Source of the DNA: Polyangiaceae bacterium
Lineage (GTDB): Bacteria; Myxococcota_A; Polyangia; Polyangiales; Polyangiaceae
Assembly (NCBI GenBank): GCA_022842465.1
Contig: JALHPN010000008.1
Span: forward strand, 1-64,000
Length of the DNA: 64,000 nucleotides
Direction of reading: 5' to 3'
Made by a program: the position numbers and the translations under genes. The notes below the pieces were generated by a model. The model ran no database searches, was not told where the DNA came from, and was given only the letters and a program-made list of their open reading frames with translations. This document shows positions 41,873-51,505 of the stretch, one piece after another (the stretch's first letter is position 1; every line of letters begins with the position of its first letter).

Positions 41873-42859
41873 TCAACGGGACGGGACCGCACCGAGATCG
41901 ACGCGGTCGGGATGACGGAGCGCAGCGTCGATCACCAGAGAGGTGGCCTCGTTCAGCGTCCGGGCGAGCACGCTAAGAAGCACCTGAGATCGGGGCGATG
42001 TGAGGCCTGCCAGCTTCGCGACTGCGGCGACACACTGCCGATGGTGTCTCTTCTCGATCGAACCGATGTTCTCTGCGATGCGTTCAAGCAATCGTCGCCA
42101 CCGCTGTTTCTCCCAGTAAGCATCGGGCGACTTCCGCAACCACTCGGGCGCGAACCGGGTCAGCTTCCGCGTCGCTCTCTCTAGCTTCGTTTCATCCTCC
42201 CAGCCGACGGCCGTAGGCATGAACAGCGTGACATCTTGCTCGACCCCGCCCGTGATCGGACCCTTCTGGGTCGGTGTCTTCGTGTGGACGATGAAGTCGT
42301 TCCGAAAGTGTCGAAACCAGAAGACGAGCCATCGGAGTGCGGCGGCATGGGGCCGGAGCGCGGCGATCGGCTCGGGAGCGTCAGCTGCATCGAGGCGTTC
42401 TTCAACAAGCGGGAAGAAGGAGATGTCCGTGGGCTTCGCGAACCCGGCGAGTCTCGACACCATGTACGACCACTGGTCGAGCATTACGGCTCCAAAGAGG
42501 AAGACGGCCTCGAGGTCGACGCGGAGCGCGTGAACGAGTTTGCCGATCGAGCGCGATGCCTGCGCGACGTTTGCGGGCCAAGGCACTCCCGCGGGAATAT
42601 CGAACGGGCGCAGAGCCTGGAACTGTGCGTTTGCGCGCTCACGCCGAGCGCGAACGCGGAACATGCGGCGCGTGATCAATGCAAGGTCCTTCGCGCGAGT
42701 GATGACCTCGACCTGGTGGTAATAGAGGGCGTATGGTCCCTTTGGAATCGTGATACCGAGTTGCTGCGTAGTGGGCGGGTTCTCGGCAAGCCGCGTACAA
42801 AGGCTCATGAAGTGCCCCACGATCTCATCTTCGGACAACACGACCAGGTGACCGGTCAC
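41873..42859 (-). CDS. Helical protein with RNx4H motif, defence operon
   Basis: A 328-residue protein from GTG 42859, overlapping the previous stop (GTGA) and 7 bp before mrr. All-helical. The sequence 'LRWLVFWFRHFRNDFIVHTKTP' (about 175-197) includes R-N-x4-H, within the Rx4-6H range of HEPN ribonucleases, preceded by 'FLFGAVMLDQWSYMV', as if a HEPN-like four-helix bundle. No family is recognised with certainty; it may be a HEPN toxin, its partner, or unrelated. Confidence 0.8.
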   Translation of the reverse strand: MTGHLVVLSEDEIVGHFMSLCTRLAENPPTTQQLGITIPKGPYALYYHQVEVITRAKDLALITRRMFRVRARRERANAQFQALRPFDIPAGVPWPANVAQASRSIGKLVHALRVDLEAVFLFGAVMLDQWSYMVSRLAGFAKPTDISFFPLVEERLDAADAPEPIAALRPHAAALRWLVFWFRHFRNDFIVHTKTPTQKGPITGGVEQDVTLFMPTAVGWEDETKLERATRKLTRFAPEWLRKSPDAYWEKQRWRRLLERIAENIGSIEKRHHRQCVAAVAKLAGLTSPRSQVLLSVLARTLNEATSLVIDAALRHPDRVDLGAVPSR

Positions 42860-44295
42860 GCGGGCTCCACGTTTGGGACTGATTCGGCACTGGCTTCGTA
42901 GAGCTGTCGTGCCGCGATGAGAGCTCCTTCCGATGGTCCGAACCAATCCGCGCGGCCGGGCCATCCCTGCTCGTCGAGGTCCCACCCGTTTAGCGCACCG
43001 TCGTAGCCGACGTGGCGCAGGAGCACCGCCGCGAGGAGCGCGCGCACGATCCGAATCCTGCGGACGTCGCGCTCGATGACGTAGTCCTCTCCGTCCTTGT
43101 TCATGAGGCCGGTGTGCGCAACGGTGTTCCGTCCTCGGATCTCGCGGAGTGCCTCATCTGGAACCGTCATCCCCCAAGCGTCGAACAAGTTGCGCGTGAG
43201 GCTCGACGTCGTCGGTCGGGCCACGTCCTTCAACTTCGAGTACATGTCGGCCGCCGCGCGGTCGTCGCGAGCGTGGGCCGCCCACATCTCGCGCGTCGTC
43301 TTCAACCATGCTTTCCAGTCAGCCTTGCTGCGCACCAACGGCACCTTGGACGGCGTCAGCCGATTCGCGAGCGCTTCGAGGCCGATCTGAGCAGAAAGGT
43401 ACTGACCGTCCACGTGCCCGGCCGTGGAATCCACGTAGCTGCACGTCGCCATTGTCGTCGGATTCGGAGGCGCGCCGCTGAGGGCGCGTGCCAAGAGCGG
43501 AAAGGCAACGGCGATCCAGGCGTGGTCCCGTTCATCAGGTAGTGGAGGCGCCTGGCTGACGTCTTCGCGGTAGCGGTAGCCGAACGACGCCCCGTACGCA
43601 GCCACGGGCTGATTGTCGGCATCCACACCGATGAGCGTGTCGAGATGCAGAGGCGTTCCGAGCAAGAACTCCAACGCGGCGAAGTCGTGCCAAAGCGGCT
43701 CACGTCCAACGACGGCATCCTGCGTTTCCAGTACAACGACGCACGACCGGGGACCAAAGGCGCCCTTTCGCGTGAGGTGCCAGGTCGCGTTCCCCTGCAA
43801 GCGCAAAGAGTTGAAGCAGCGCGCGCCGTGACCGTAGACGAAGAGGTTGTACGCACGGCGGACGCGCACACCCTTGAGGGCACCGACCCACGCGACGGCC
43901 GCCTTCCCTGTCGACCAATGCCATTCCGTGAACTGCAGCTCTGTCGTGAGCTCCGCTGCGTGCCCTAGCTTGATCGACGTGCCTTGAGTCGTGACGTGCG
44001 CGTGGCGAGCGGTGACGATCGACCCGTCAGCAAGTAGTGCTTCGATGCCGTCGTCGGAATCCTCGTGCAGCCGCCTGAAGTGGCCCTCAAGGGACACGAG
44101 TGCATGGCCCGACTCCTTGATCGTGACCGCGCCTCGCGCCCCCGATCCTGAAGCAGAGGCAGCGCCACGAAGACTCTCAACCGCGGCGAGCGAGAGCGAC
44201 GGGATGTCGGCATGAGCGTGGGCATAGAGCGCGAGGATTGACGCGAGCGGCTTGGGCAGCTCGATCACCTCCGGCCTCGGCTCCGACGCGCTCAC
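42856..44295 (-). CDS. HEPN-like protein (possible ApeA-type), defence operon
   Basis: A 479-residue protein from GTG 44295 (GTGA overlap with hsdS). The N-terminal half is beta-rich ('ESGHALVSLEGHFRRLHEDSDDGIEALLADGSIVTARH'). The C-terminal part is helical with 'DEALREIRGRNTVAHTGLMNK' (RNxxxH at about 389-394), the catalytic signature of HEPN RNases. An N-terminal sensor plus C-terminal RNxxxH HEPN is the layout of ApeA-type abortive infection proteins, so I suggest but cannot prove that affiliation. It would cleave RNA on infection. Confidence 0.8.
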   Translation of the reverse strand: MSASEPRPEVIELPKPLASILALYAHAHADIPSLSLAAVESLRGAASASGSGARGAVTIKESGHALVSLEGHFRRLHEDSDDGIEALLADGSIVTARHAHVTTQGTSIKLGHAAELTTELQFTEWHWSTGKAAVAWVGALKGVRVRRAYNLFVYGHGARCFNSLRLQGNATWHLTRKGAFGPRSCVVVLETQDAVVGREPLWHDFAALEFLLGTPLHLDTLIGVDADNQPVAAYGASFGYRYREDVSQAPPLPDERDHAWIAVAFPLLARALSGAPPNPTTMATCSYVDSTAGHVDGQYLSAQIGLEALANRLTPSKVPLVRSKADWKAWLKTTREMWAAHARDDRAAADMYSKLKDVARPTTSSLTRNLFDAWGMTVPDEALREIRGRNTVAHTGLMNKDGEDYVIERDVRRIRIVRALLAAVLLRHVGYDGALNGWDLDEQGWPGRADWFGPSEGALIAARQLYEASAESVPNVEPA

Positions 44296-45872
44296 GCTTC
44301 GACCGCCTCCTTGCCGCGCGCGCGTCGTGCGGCGCGCTTGGTGCGACCACCGTAGGCGGACGGGCCAAGTGTCTCGCCCTCGTCAACCCGTTGCCGCCGG
44401 AGCGTCGTTGCCGCCGGCTCGTCGGACGGATCCTGGGGCACGAGGTCTCCCCGGAACGCCTTGCCGAGAACCGAGCGAACGAGCGTCTTCAAGCTCGCGC
44501 TCGCAGCAACGTGGGTCGTGTCCAATCTCTCGACCACTCGCAGCATGTCTCTTGCTCGGGCAACGACGGCCTCCTGCTCAGCGACAGGTGCGAGCGGAAG
44601 CGCCGCCGCTCGCAAGTCGACCAGATGGATGTGGAGCAGGCCGGACCCCGTGGCTTTGAAGCGCTCCTGGAAGAACGGCGACCAGAACGCGAGTTCGAGG
44701 AACTCGCCCATGTCGCGCACTACGGGCTTCACCAATGCGAGCGATACAAAAATGCTGAACACCGCGTCCGTCTTGATGAGCCGCGCGACGCCCAGCGTTC
44801 CGTCCTTGCTGATGAGGATGTCGCCTCGTGCCGGGTCGGTCCGCTTGATGTACTCCTCGTGATCGGCCTGCGTGACGTGGTTCACGTCTGCGAACGAGAT
44901 TCCAGGCCCGGCCGTCAGATTCTTAACCGTGAGGAAGGGGACGCCCTCCGCCACGTACGTCGGCTTCTTGTGAACCCCGTCAACGACTTTCGTCGAGAGC
45001 TCCTCGACGCTCGCCCAGCACCACCCCTCCGGCAGCTCGGGCAGCCCTGTCGTGTCCACCGGCGCGGGCTCGTTGTACTTCGCCTTCCACTTGTCGTCGA
45101 TCGGGGGCTTGCCCTTGGCCTTCATCTTGGCGAGCTCGGACCCCTCCCACCTCTTGCGGCGCTCGGCGCGGATGCGCTCGAGAAGCGTGCTCGCGGGCTC
45201 GACGTTCGGGTTCTTTGCGCGCCAGTCCTTCGTGAGGTCGCCGCGGAAGGCCGCCGCGAGGATCGACTGGCGGAGCTTCTCGAGCAGCGGCGGGACGGTG
45301 TCGAGCGCCTCGCGCGCGCGGCGGTTCCGCGCCTGGAGGGCTTCGAGCTTGGCGACGATGCGGCGCTGCTCGTTAAGCGGCGGGAGCGGCAAGCGCACGG
45401 TGCGGAAGCGCTCGAGGCTCAACTTTTGCTGAGCCACTCCTGCCGTCTGATCAAGGATCTGAGTCCTGACGGGCTCGGCTCTAAAGGCATCGCGGAGGAA
45501 CTCGGCGATGGTGAGCCCCGTATTCGGCGTCAGCTTGATGCAGTCCGCAGTGATGATGGCGGGCGGACGGGTGGACGGGTACACCGCCGTGTCACCCGGA
45601 GGATCGCCCATCTTGGTTACAAGCAAGTCCCCGGGCCGAACGTAGTGCCGCGCCAGCTTTGCCGCTTTCGCCTCATCAACGAACTTGGTTCGAGCATCAC
45701 CGAAGCGCCCGGCGCGAATCTCTCTCACGAAAACGAGAGGGACGCCCTCGGCGCGGTAGTCGGGCACCTTCAGGTCGCTACCGAAGGGCCCAATCGTGAG
45801 CGCATTCGGAACGTTCGCCGCGATCTCATCCGGCGTTGCCCAGGTCCATCCGCGAGGCAGCGTGCCGCTCAC
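44292..45872 (-). CDS. hsdS: Type I restriction specificity subunit
   Basis: A 526-residue protein from GTG 45872 (GTGA overlap with hsdM). Two target-recognition domains (about 5-180 and 255-430), each followed by a conserved coiled-coil repeat: 'LPPLNEQRRIVAKLEALQAR...LRQSILAAAFRGDL' and 'LAPVAEQEAVVARARDMLRVVERL...LVRSVLGKAFRGDLVPQDP'. TRD1 recognises one half-site and TRD2 the other. Its sequence sets the DNA target of the whole complex. Confidence 0.95.
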   Translation of the reverse strand: MSGTLPRGWTWATPDEIAANVPNALTIGPFGSDLKVPDYRAEGVPLVFVREIRAGRFGDARTKFVDEAKAAKLARHYVRPGDLLVTKMGDPPGDTAVYPSTRPPAIITADCIKLTPNTGLTIAEFLRDAFRAEPVRTQILDQTAGVAQQKLSLERFRTVRLPLPPLNEQRRIVAKLEALQARNRRAREALDTVPPLLEKLRQSILAAAFRGDLTKDWRAKNPNVEPASTLLERIRAERRKRWEGSELAKMKAKGKPPIDDKWKAKYNEPAPVDTTGLPELPEGWCWASVEELSTKVVDGVHKKPTYVAEGVPFLTVKNLTAGPGISFADVNHVTQADHEEYIKRTDPARGDILISKDGTLGVARLIKTDAVFSIFVSLALVKPVVRDMGEFLELAFWSPFFQERFKATGSGLLHIHLVDLRAAALPLAPVAEQEAVVARARDMLRVVERLDTTHVAASASLKTLVRSVLGKAFRGDLVPQDPSDEPAATTLRRQRVDEGETLGPSAYGGRTKRAARRARGKEAVEA

Positions 45873-47284
45873 GCTCCCAGTTCCTCTTGGAGCGCCTGCA
45901 TCTCCTCCAGCGCGGTCTGGAGCTGCGCGACGATCTCCGCGGCAATGACGTCCGGCTCCGGCAGGTCGGCATGGTCGGTCACGCTGTCGTCCTTGAGCCA
46001 AGCGATGTCGAGGTTCTCGCCGCGCTTCGCGATCTCCTCCCGCGTGAACTTGCGGAAGCGCCCCGCCTCGCCCTGGTCCTTGCGCTTGCTCTTGCCGTGC
46101 GGATCCTCGCCGAACGCCTTCTCGAACTCGGCAAAGTGCGCGCGGGTGAACGGCGTCCGCTTGCCGAAGGACGGCATGTTCGTCCGCATGTCGTAGAACC
46201 AGACGCCCTTCGTGCTCGCCTTGTCCTTCGCGCCGCGCGTGAAGAAGAGGACGTTGGTCTTCACGCCCTGGGCGTAGAAGATGCCGGTCGGCAGGCGCAG
46301 GATGGTGTGGAGATCGCACTTCTCCATGAGGTCGGCGCGGACCTTCTGGCCGACGCCATCCTCGAAGAGCACGTTGTCGGGAAGGACGACCGCCGCGCGG
46401 CCACCGGGCTTGAGCCCGCGGTAGATGTGCTGGAGGAAGACGAGCTGCTTGTTGCTCGTCGGGTACGTGATGTCGTCGCGCGTCGGCCCGCCGCCACCCT
46501 TCTTCGTACCGAACGGCGGGTTCGTCAGAATGACGTCCGCCTTCGGGAGCTTCGCGCCGCTCGGACCGAGGGCGTCGCCCAGCAAGATGTCGCTCTCGAT
46601 GTCATGGAGCATCGCGTTCATGAGCGCGAGCCGCTGCACGTCGGCGACCAGCTCCATGCCGTAGAACGCCTCGCGGCGCTGGAAGTTTTGCTGCTTCGTC
46701 GACAGGTCGAAGTGCTCGTTCGTGTGCTCGTAGACGTAGCGGTGCGCGTTGATGAGAAAGCCCCCGGTGCCGACGGCGGGGTCTTGGACGAGCTCGCCGG
46801 CCTGGGGCTTCACGAGGGCGACCATGCACTCGATGAGCGGGCGCGGCGTGAAGTACTGCCCCGCGCCGCTCTTGGTCTCCTCAGCGTTCTTCTCGAGGAG
46901 CCCCTCGTAGAGATCTCCGAGCCCCTCGGCCTTGGCGCTGTACCAGTCGAGCGCGTCGATGGCCTCGACGACGGTGCGGAGGTTTCGCGGCTGCCGGAAC
47001 GACGTGTTCGCGTTCGCGTAGATCGCTTGCACGCGGCCGGCGCCCTTGCCGCCGAGCTCGACGAGGAGCGTCTTGTAGAACTGGAGGAGTTCGACGCCGT
47101 CCTTCGACGCGAGGTCATCCCAGCGATAGCCGGCCGGGACCTGCTTCTCGGCGCCCGTCTCCTTCGCCATCTTGAGGAAGAGGAGGTAGGTGAGCTCGGT
47201 CACGTACTGGAGGTACGTGATGCCGTCGTCGCGGAGGACGTGGCAGAGGTTCCAGAGCTTCTGAACGATGTCTTGCGTCTTCAT
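45869..47284 (-). CDS. hsdM: Type I restriction methyltransferase subunit
   Basis: A 471-residue protein from ATG 47284 (MKTQDIVQKLWNLCHVLRDDGITYLQYVTEL). N6-adenine methyltransferase: SAM motif 'VQDPAVGTGGFLINAHRYV' (motif I) and catalytic 'DVILTNPPFGTKKGG' (NPPF, motif IV), with 'SGAGQYFTPRPLIECMV' before motif I. Methylates the hemimethylated site and forms the HsdM2S core. ATGA overlap with the HNH gene upstream. Confidence 0.96.
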   Translation of the reverse strand: MKTQDIVQKLWNLCHVLRDDGITYLQYVTELTYLLFLKMAKETGAEKQVPAGYRWDDLASKDGVELLQFYKTLLVELGGKGAGRVQAIYANANTSFRQPRNLRTVVEAIDALDWYSAKAEGLGDLYEGLLEKNAEETKSGAGQYFTPRPLIECMVALVKPQAGELVQDPAVGTGGFLINAHRYVYEHTNEHFDLSTKQQNFQRREAFYGMELVADVQRLALMNAMLHDIESDILLGDALGPSGAKLPKADVILTNPPFGTKKGGGGPTRDDITYPTSNKQLVFLQHIYRGLKPGGRAAVVLPDNVLFEDGVGQKVRADLMEKCDLHTILRLPTGIFYAQGVKTNVLFFTRGAKDKASTKGVWFYDMRTNMPSFGKRTPFTRAHFAEFEKAFGEDPHGKSKRKDQGEAGRFRKFTREEIAKRGENLDIAWLKDDSVTDHADLPEPDVIAAEIVAQLQTALEEMQALQEELGA

Positions 47285-47871
47285 GTCGTTGTCTCGAGAG
47301 CCTTGATGCCGGCCCGATGCCAGCGGGCGATGTAGCGATCGGCGAGGAGCTCGGGGTGCGCCGCGAGGAACTCGCGGCACCAGCCGACGAGGCCGTCCCA
47401 CGCGCTGGTGGCGTCGACGGGGCGGAGCGACCAACCTAGCTCATCGAGGGTCCAGTTCGACTTGGCGGCGTTCCGTAGCATGGACGTGGTCACCCAGTTC
47501 GTCGGGTCGTCGGCGCCGCCGCGAGCGACCGGCTGCACGTGATCGATGCTCGGAAACAGCTGCCAGAAGGCGATGTGGCTCTCGCTCATCTTCCAGTTCG
47601 GGTGAGCCGGAAACTCTTCCGGCATCACCTTCGAGAGGAGACGGAGCGTGGCGGGGAAGACGAGGCGTGCGCCGGAGTAACGGTCGGTGAAGCGGTCTCG
47701 CAGAAAGACGTGCATCGACTGGAGCTCGGTATAGGCGCGGCCCGCGTTCGCCACGGGGACGAAGGGGTACTCGGCCGTGGCGATCGCTCGCGCCGTGTCG
47801 GGCTCGTTCCGAAGCAGCGCCCCGCAGACGCGGGTCAGCACGTCCGCTGGATCGCCCACGTCAGCCCGCAT
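47281..47871 (-). CDS. HNH endonuclease embedded in type I RM operon
   Basis: A 196-residue protein. 'LFPSIDHVQPVARGGADDPTNWVTTSMLRNAAKSNWTL' (about 106-143) is an HNH beta-beta-alpha metal motif: Asp-His pair, Asn, and Asn/Lys in the last helix; the zinc-ribbon cysteines of some HNH proteins are absent. It overlaps hsdR by 11 bp and hsdM by 4 bp, so it is translated as part of the restriction system. It could be an extra effector nuclease or an accessory factor. Confidence 0.9.
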   Translation of the reverse strand: MRADVGDPADVLTRVCGALLRNEPDTARAIATAEYPFVPVANAGRAYTELQSMHVFLRDRFTDRYSGARLVFPATLRLLSKVMPEEFPAHPNWKMSESHIAFWQLFPSIDHVQPVARGGADDPTNWVTTSMLRNAAKSNWTLDELGWSLRPVDATSAWDGLVGWCREFLAAHPELLADRYIARWHRAGIKALETTT

Positions 47872-50800
47872 CTTTCCAGACCTCGTCGGCGAGGTCGCCG
47901 AGGACGGCCTCGAGCTTGCCGTCGAACGCCTTGTTCAGGTGCGCGAAGCCGCCACGCGCCTTGAACTCCCCGGTGTCGAGGGCGGCGCGGTCGACGACGG
48001 TCTCGATCTTGAGCTGCGCGCAGATCCGGTCGAGCCACTTCTTCTGCGGCTCGGTGAACTTGCCCGATTGGAGGACGCGCACCCGCGCCCGCTCCACGCG
48101 CTCGGCGTACGGAATGAGGGGCGAGCCGATGGCGAGCTTGCGAACGAACCCAATGATGGTCGCGGCCACGTCCTCGTTCTTCGCCTCGCGCCAGGCCGAC
48201 TGGAGGTACGCCTCGTTGTAGCCCGCCTCGTCGAGGGCGAGCTTCAAGCTCTTGAGGTCCTCGCGGGTGAGGTCGCGCGGGCGCTGGGTGACGACGAGAA
48301 GCGCCGGGAGCTTGTTCAGGTTGCCCTCGATGAATGCACGAAAGTCTTCGAGGTAGTCGACCGGAGGCCGGCTCTGGTGTTTGCCGTAGCCGCGGGTGAT
48401 CTCGCGGATCTCGTCGACGCGCTCGGACACCACGACCTTGTAGGCGCCATTGCCGGTCGCGCGGTCGAGATATGGGGCCAGGGCGGTCTGGCTGGCGAGC
48501 CAGGCGGCGACGTCACCGACGCTCGCGCTCTTCAAGAAGGCGAGCGCCTCGCCCACGGGCATGCCGGCCGCGGTCTCGAACTTCTCTTCCGCCTGGCCCT
48601 TGAGAGCGCGGCGCTTGCGCTGGAGCTTTGCGACGAGCTCCTCGATCGACTCGCGGCGCATCTCCTCCTCTTTGCCGGTGACGATCTCCTTGACGAGCTG
48701 CTCGAAGGTGACGAGCGGGTTGACGACGACCGGCTTCATATCGGTCATGTCCTTGATGGCCGAATAGAGGTCGACGGCGTCGAAGATGCGGAATCGCTCC
48801 TTGCCGATCTCCGGGCAGAGCCGGGTCGCGCGGCCGATCATCTGCTCGTAGAGGATGCGGCTCCGCACGCGCCGCAAGAAAACGAGGTTCGCGATCTTCG
48901 GGACGTCGATGCCGGTGGTCAGCAGGTCGACGGTGACGGCGACGCTGGGCTGTCGCTCGTTCCGGTAGCGGCGGATCGCCTCGAGGCACCTGTCGGTCGC
49001 GCCGGTGATCTTGAGGATGGCGTCGTCGTCGACGCTGCCGTACTTGGCCGCGAACAGCTCCTTGAGCAGGAGCACCACCATGTCGGCGTGCTCGTCGGTC
49101 GCCGCGAAGATGAGCGTCTTTTCGTCCTGCTCGGGATCGATGTGGTTCACGATCTCGCCGAGCACGGCGCGGTTGAACCCCTCGGTGATCACACGCCGGT
49201 TGAAGGCGTCGACCTCGAAGGCGAGCTCGTCGGGTAGCTCCTCCTTGTTCACGGTCTGCGTCGCGCGGTCGAGGACCAGCACCTCCTCGCGGGCCTTGTA
49301 GTGAATGCCGTCCTGCGCGAGCTTCGTGACGATGCGTATCGGCGGCTCGTGATCGACGAGGAAGCCGTCGATGACGGCCTCGCGGTACGAGTACGAGTAG
49401 ACCGGCGCGCCGAAGATCTCGGTCGTGTGCAGCGCGGGCGTCGCCGTGAGTCCGACCTTCACGGCGTCGAAGTGGTCGAGCACGCGGCGGTACTTCGAGA
49501 TGTAGTCGTCCTCGTCGCGGAACTGGAACTCGCGCTCGGACAGCTCGCGGTCGAGGAGATAACCGCGATGACATTCGTCGACGACGATGCAGTCGTACTG
49601 GTCGACGGGCGGGATGTTCTTCTCGCTCTCGTCATCGTGCGGCCCGAGGACGCGCTTTACCATCGCCTGGATGGTGGCGATCTGGAGCTTGGTCTCGCGG
49701 TCGGGCTTGAGATCGGCCAGCTCCTTCACGTCGAAGATGTCCGTGAACGTCTGGAGGTTCTCCAGGCGGAGATCTTTGAGCGCGTCGGCGGTCTGCTTGC
49801 CGAGTGCGTTTCGGTCGACGAGGAAGAGCACCCGACGAAAGCGCTTCGTCTTGAGAAGGCGGTAGGTGAGCCCGATGCACGTCCGCGTCTTGCCCGTGCC
49901 CGTCGCCATCGCGACGAGCAGCTCGCGCCGTCCATCGGCGAGCGCCTTCTCCACCGCGAGGATGGCCTTCCTCTGGTACTCGCGGTCGATGTACGGCATC
50001 GGCTCGACCTCGAGCTTCGCGTGCGCGTCGTCGACATCTTGCTTGAGCAGATCGAGCAGGCCCTCCGGGCTGTACCAGCCTTCGAGCGGCGCGGAGTGGT
50101 TCGCCGCGCGCCGCGCGTCGAGAAACCAGATCCCGCTCTTGGTCTTGAGCTGGCGAAGGAAGGGGCGGCCGTTCGTGGCGAAGAGGAACGGCACGCGGAG
50201 CCCTGGCTCGCCCTTCGCCGGATCACGGCACCACGGACCCCCGGGCGGCGGAGCCTCGTCGCCCTTCACGACGTAGCCGCGGGAGTACCGCTTGGCCTGG
50301 GGGATGACGCCGGCCACGTCCTTGTGCTTTCGCTTCGCCTCGACGACCGCGAGGACCTGGAGCCCGGCGAAGAGCACGTAATCGGCGCGCCCCTCCTTGC
50401 CGTCGACCACCGTCGGCCACTCCGCGATCGCGAGGTTCTTGCCGCGCGTCGGCCGCGCGCCGCGCTCGAACGTCAGATTCGCCGAGTCCGCCTCCCAGCC
50501 GGCCACGCGAAGCTGATGGTCGATGACCTTGCGGGTGGCGGCCTCGTCGAGGACGATCGCGTCACTCGCCTCGGCGGCGCGCTCGATCGCTTCTCGGACC
50601 ACCGGAGCCGGCGCCGCCTCTGCTGCCGCCTGGAGCGCCGCGAGCTCGGCGGCGAGCTTTCGGTTCTGATCCTCGAGCTCCCTCGAGCGCGCTTCGTTCG
50701 TCGTCGTCGCCTTCTCGCGCGCGACCATCTGCTCGGAGGCGAGCGCCTCCCAGATGGCGGCGTCCTCCCGCGCCTTGGCGGCGCGCTCCTCGGCGGAGAG

Positions 50801-51433
50801 GCGGTCCTTCGCTTCCTTCTCGGCCGTGAGCCGTATGGCCTCGATCTGCGCGCGCGCCTCATCGGCCTCCTTCGCGTGGGCGGCGAGCTGCTCCCGGAGC
50901 CTCGCGAGCTCGTTGTGAAGCGCGGGGCTCGCCGCCTCGGTCTTCGTGGGCGCGGTCGGCGGCACGAACGGCCCCGGATCGAACTTGCGGTTGTTGCCGT
51001 AGGTCCGCTGGAACCAGACGCCCAGCTCCCGCGCCATCCGTAGCTGGTGGAGCGCCTCGGTGGCGTCGCCGCGGTTCTCGTGGACGGCCGCGTTCCCGGC
51101 CCGCCGCATGTCGTGAAAGAGCGAGCGCTGGGTCGCTCCGATGACGTTCCTCTCGAACAGCCGATCGACGAGCGTCTGCTGGGTCTCGTTCGGCAGAGGC
51201 AGGAGACCGATCTTCGCGGCCGCGCGCTTGGCGAGCACCTCGGCGAAGAGGCGGAGCTTCGCGATGCTTGTCGGCGGATCGCTCGCGAAGTGCTCCTCGG
51301 CCTGCGTGGCGAGGGCCACGAGTCGCGCGTCGTGATGCGCGAGGTAGGCGAAGTTCGGAGAGGGTTTGCTCGGCACCGCGTCGGCCCCCCGGATCCAGCC
51401 CGGCGAGGGAACCCCTCCGTCCGCCGGCACCAT
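47861..51433 (-). CDS. hsdR: Type I restriction endonuclease/translocase subunit
   Basis: A 1190-residue protein. N-terminal DUF4145-like helices (about 25-130), coiled coil (about 165-270, Ala/Glu-rich), nuclease domain around 'EGRADYVLFAGLQVLAVVEAKRKHKDV' (D..ExK), SF2 helicase with 'LVAMATGTGKTRT' (about 512-522), 'VVDECHRGYL' (DECH, about 618) and 'YEQMIGRATRLCPEIGKERF' (motif VI). The C-terminal helical domain binds the MTase core. An alternative start at GTG 51376 (PSKPSPNFAYL) fits homologues better. First gene of the eight-gene operon. Confidence 0.95.
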   Translation of the reverse strand: MVPADGGVPSPGWIRGADAVPSKPSPNFAYLAHHDARLVALATQAEEHFASDPPTSIAKLRLFAEVLAKRAAAKIGLLPLPNETQQTLVDRLFERNVIGATQRSLFHDMRRAGNAAVHENRGDATEALHQLRMARELGVWFQRTYGNNRKFDPGPFVPPTAPTKTEAASPALHNELARLREQLAAHAKEADEARAQIEAIRLTAEKEAKDRLSAEERAAKAREDAAIWEALASEQMVAREKATTTNEARSRELEDQNRKLAAELAALQAAAEAAPAPVVREAIERAAEASDAIVLDEAATRKVIDHQLRVAGWEADSANLTFERGARPTRGKNLAIAEWPTVVDGKEGRADYVLFAGLQVLAVVEAKRKHKDVAGVIPQAKRYSRGYVVKGDEAPPPGGPWCRDPAKGEPGLRVPFLFATNGRPFLRQLKTKSGIWFLDARRAANHSAPLEGWYSPEGLLDLLKQDVDDAHAKLEVEPMPYIDREYQRKAILAVEKALADGRRELLVAMATGTGKTRTCIGLTYRLLKTKRFRRVLFLVDRNALGKQTADALKDLRLENLQTFTDIFDVKELADLKPDRETKLQIATIQAMVKRVLGPHDDESEKNIPPVDQYDCIVVDECHRGYLLDRELSEREFQFRDEDDYISKYRRVLDHFDAVKVGLTATPALHTTEIFGAPVYSYSYREAVIDGFLVDHEPPIRIVTKLAQDGIHYKAREEVLVLDRATQTVNKEELPDELAFEVDAFNRRVITEGFNRAVLGEIVNHIDPEQDEKTLIFAATDEHADMVVLLLKELFAAKYGSVDDDAILKITGATDRCLEAIRRYRNERQPSVAVTVDLLTTGIDVPKIANLVFLRRVRSRILYEQMIGRATRLCPEIGKERFRIFDAVDLYSAIKDMTDMKPVVVNPLVTFEQLVKEIVTGKEEEMRRESIEELVAKLQRKRRALKGQAEEKFETAAGMPVGEALAFLKSASVGDVAAWLASQTALAPYLDRATGNGAYKVVVSERVDEIREITRGYGKHQSRPPVDYLEDFRAFIEGNLNKLPALLVVTQRPRDLTREDLKSLKLALDEAGYNEAYLQSAWREAKNEDVAATIIGFVRKLAIGSPLIPYAERVERARVRVLQSGKFTEPQKKWLDRICAQLKIETVVDRAALDTGEFKARGGFAHLNKAFDGKLEAVLGDLADEVWKDAG

Positions 51434-51505
51434 GCCCGCGAGCCCGTGAGAGGCTCAGCATCAGAGGCTACACGCGATCGCGCGTCTCATGTGGCCGATG
51501 TCGCG

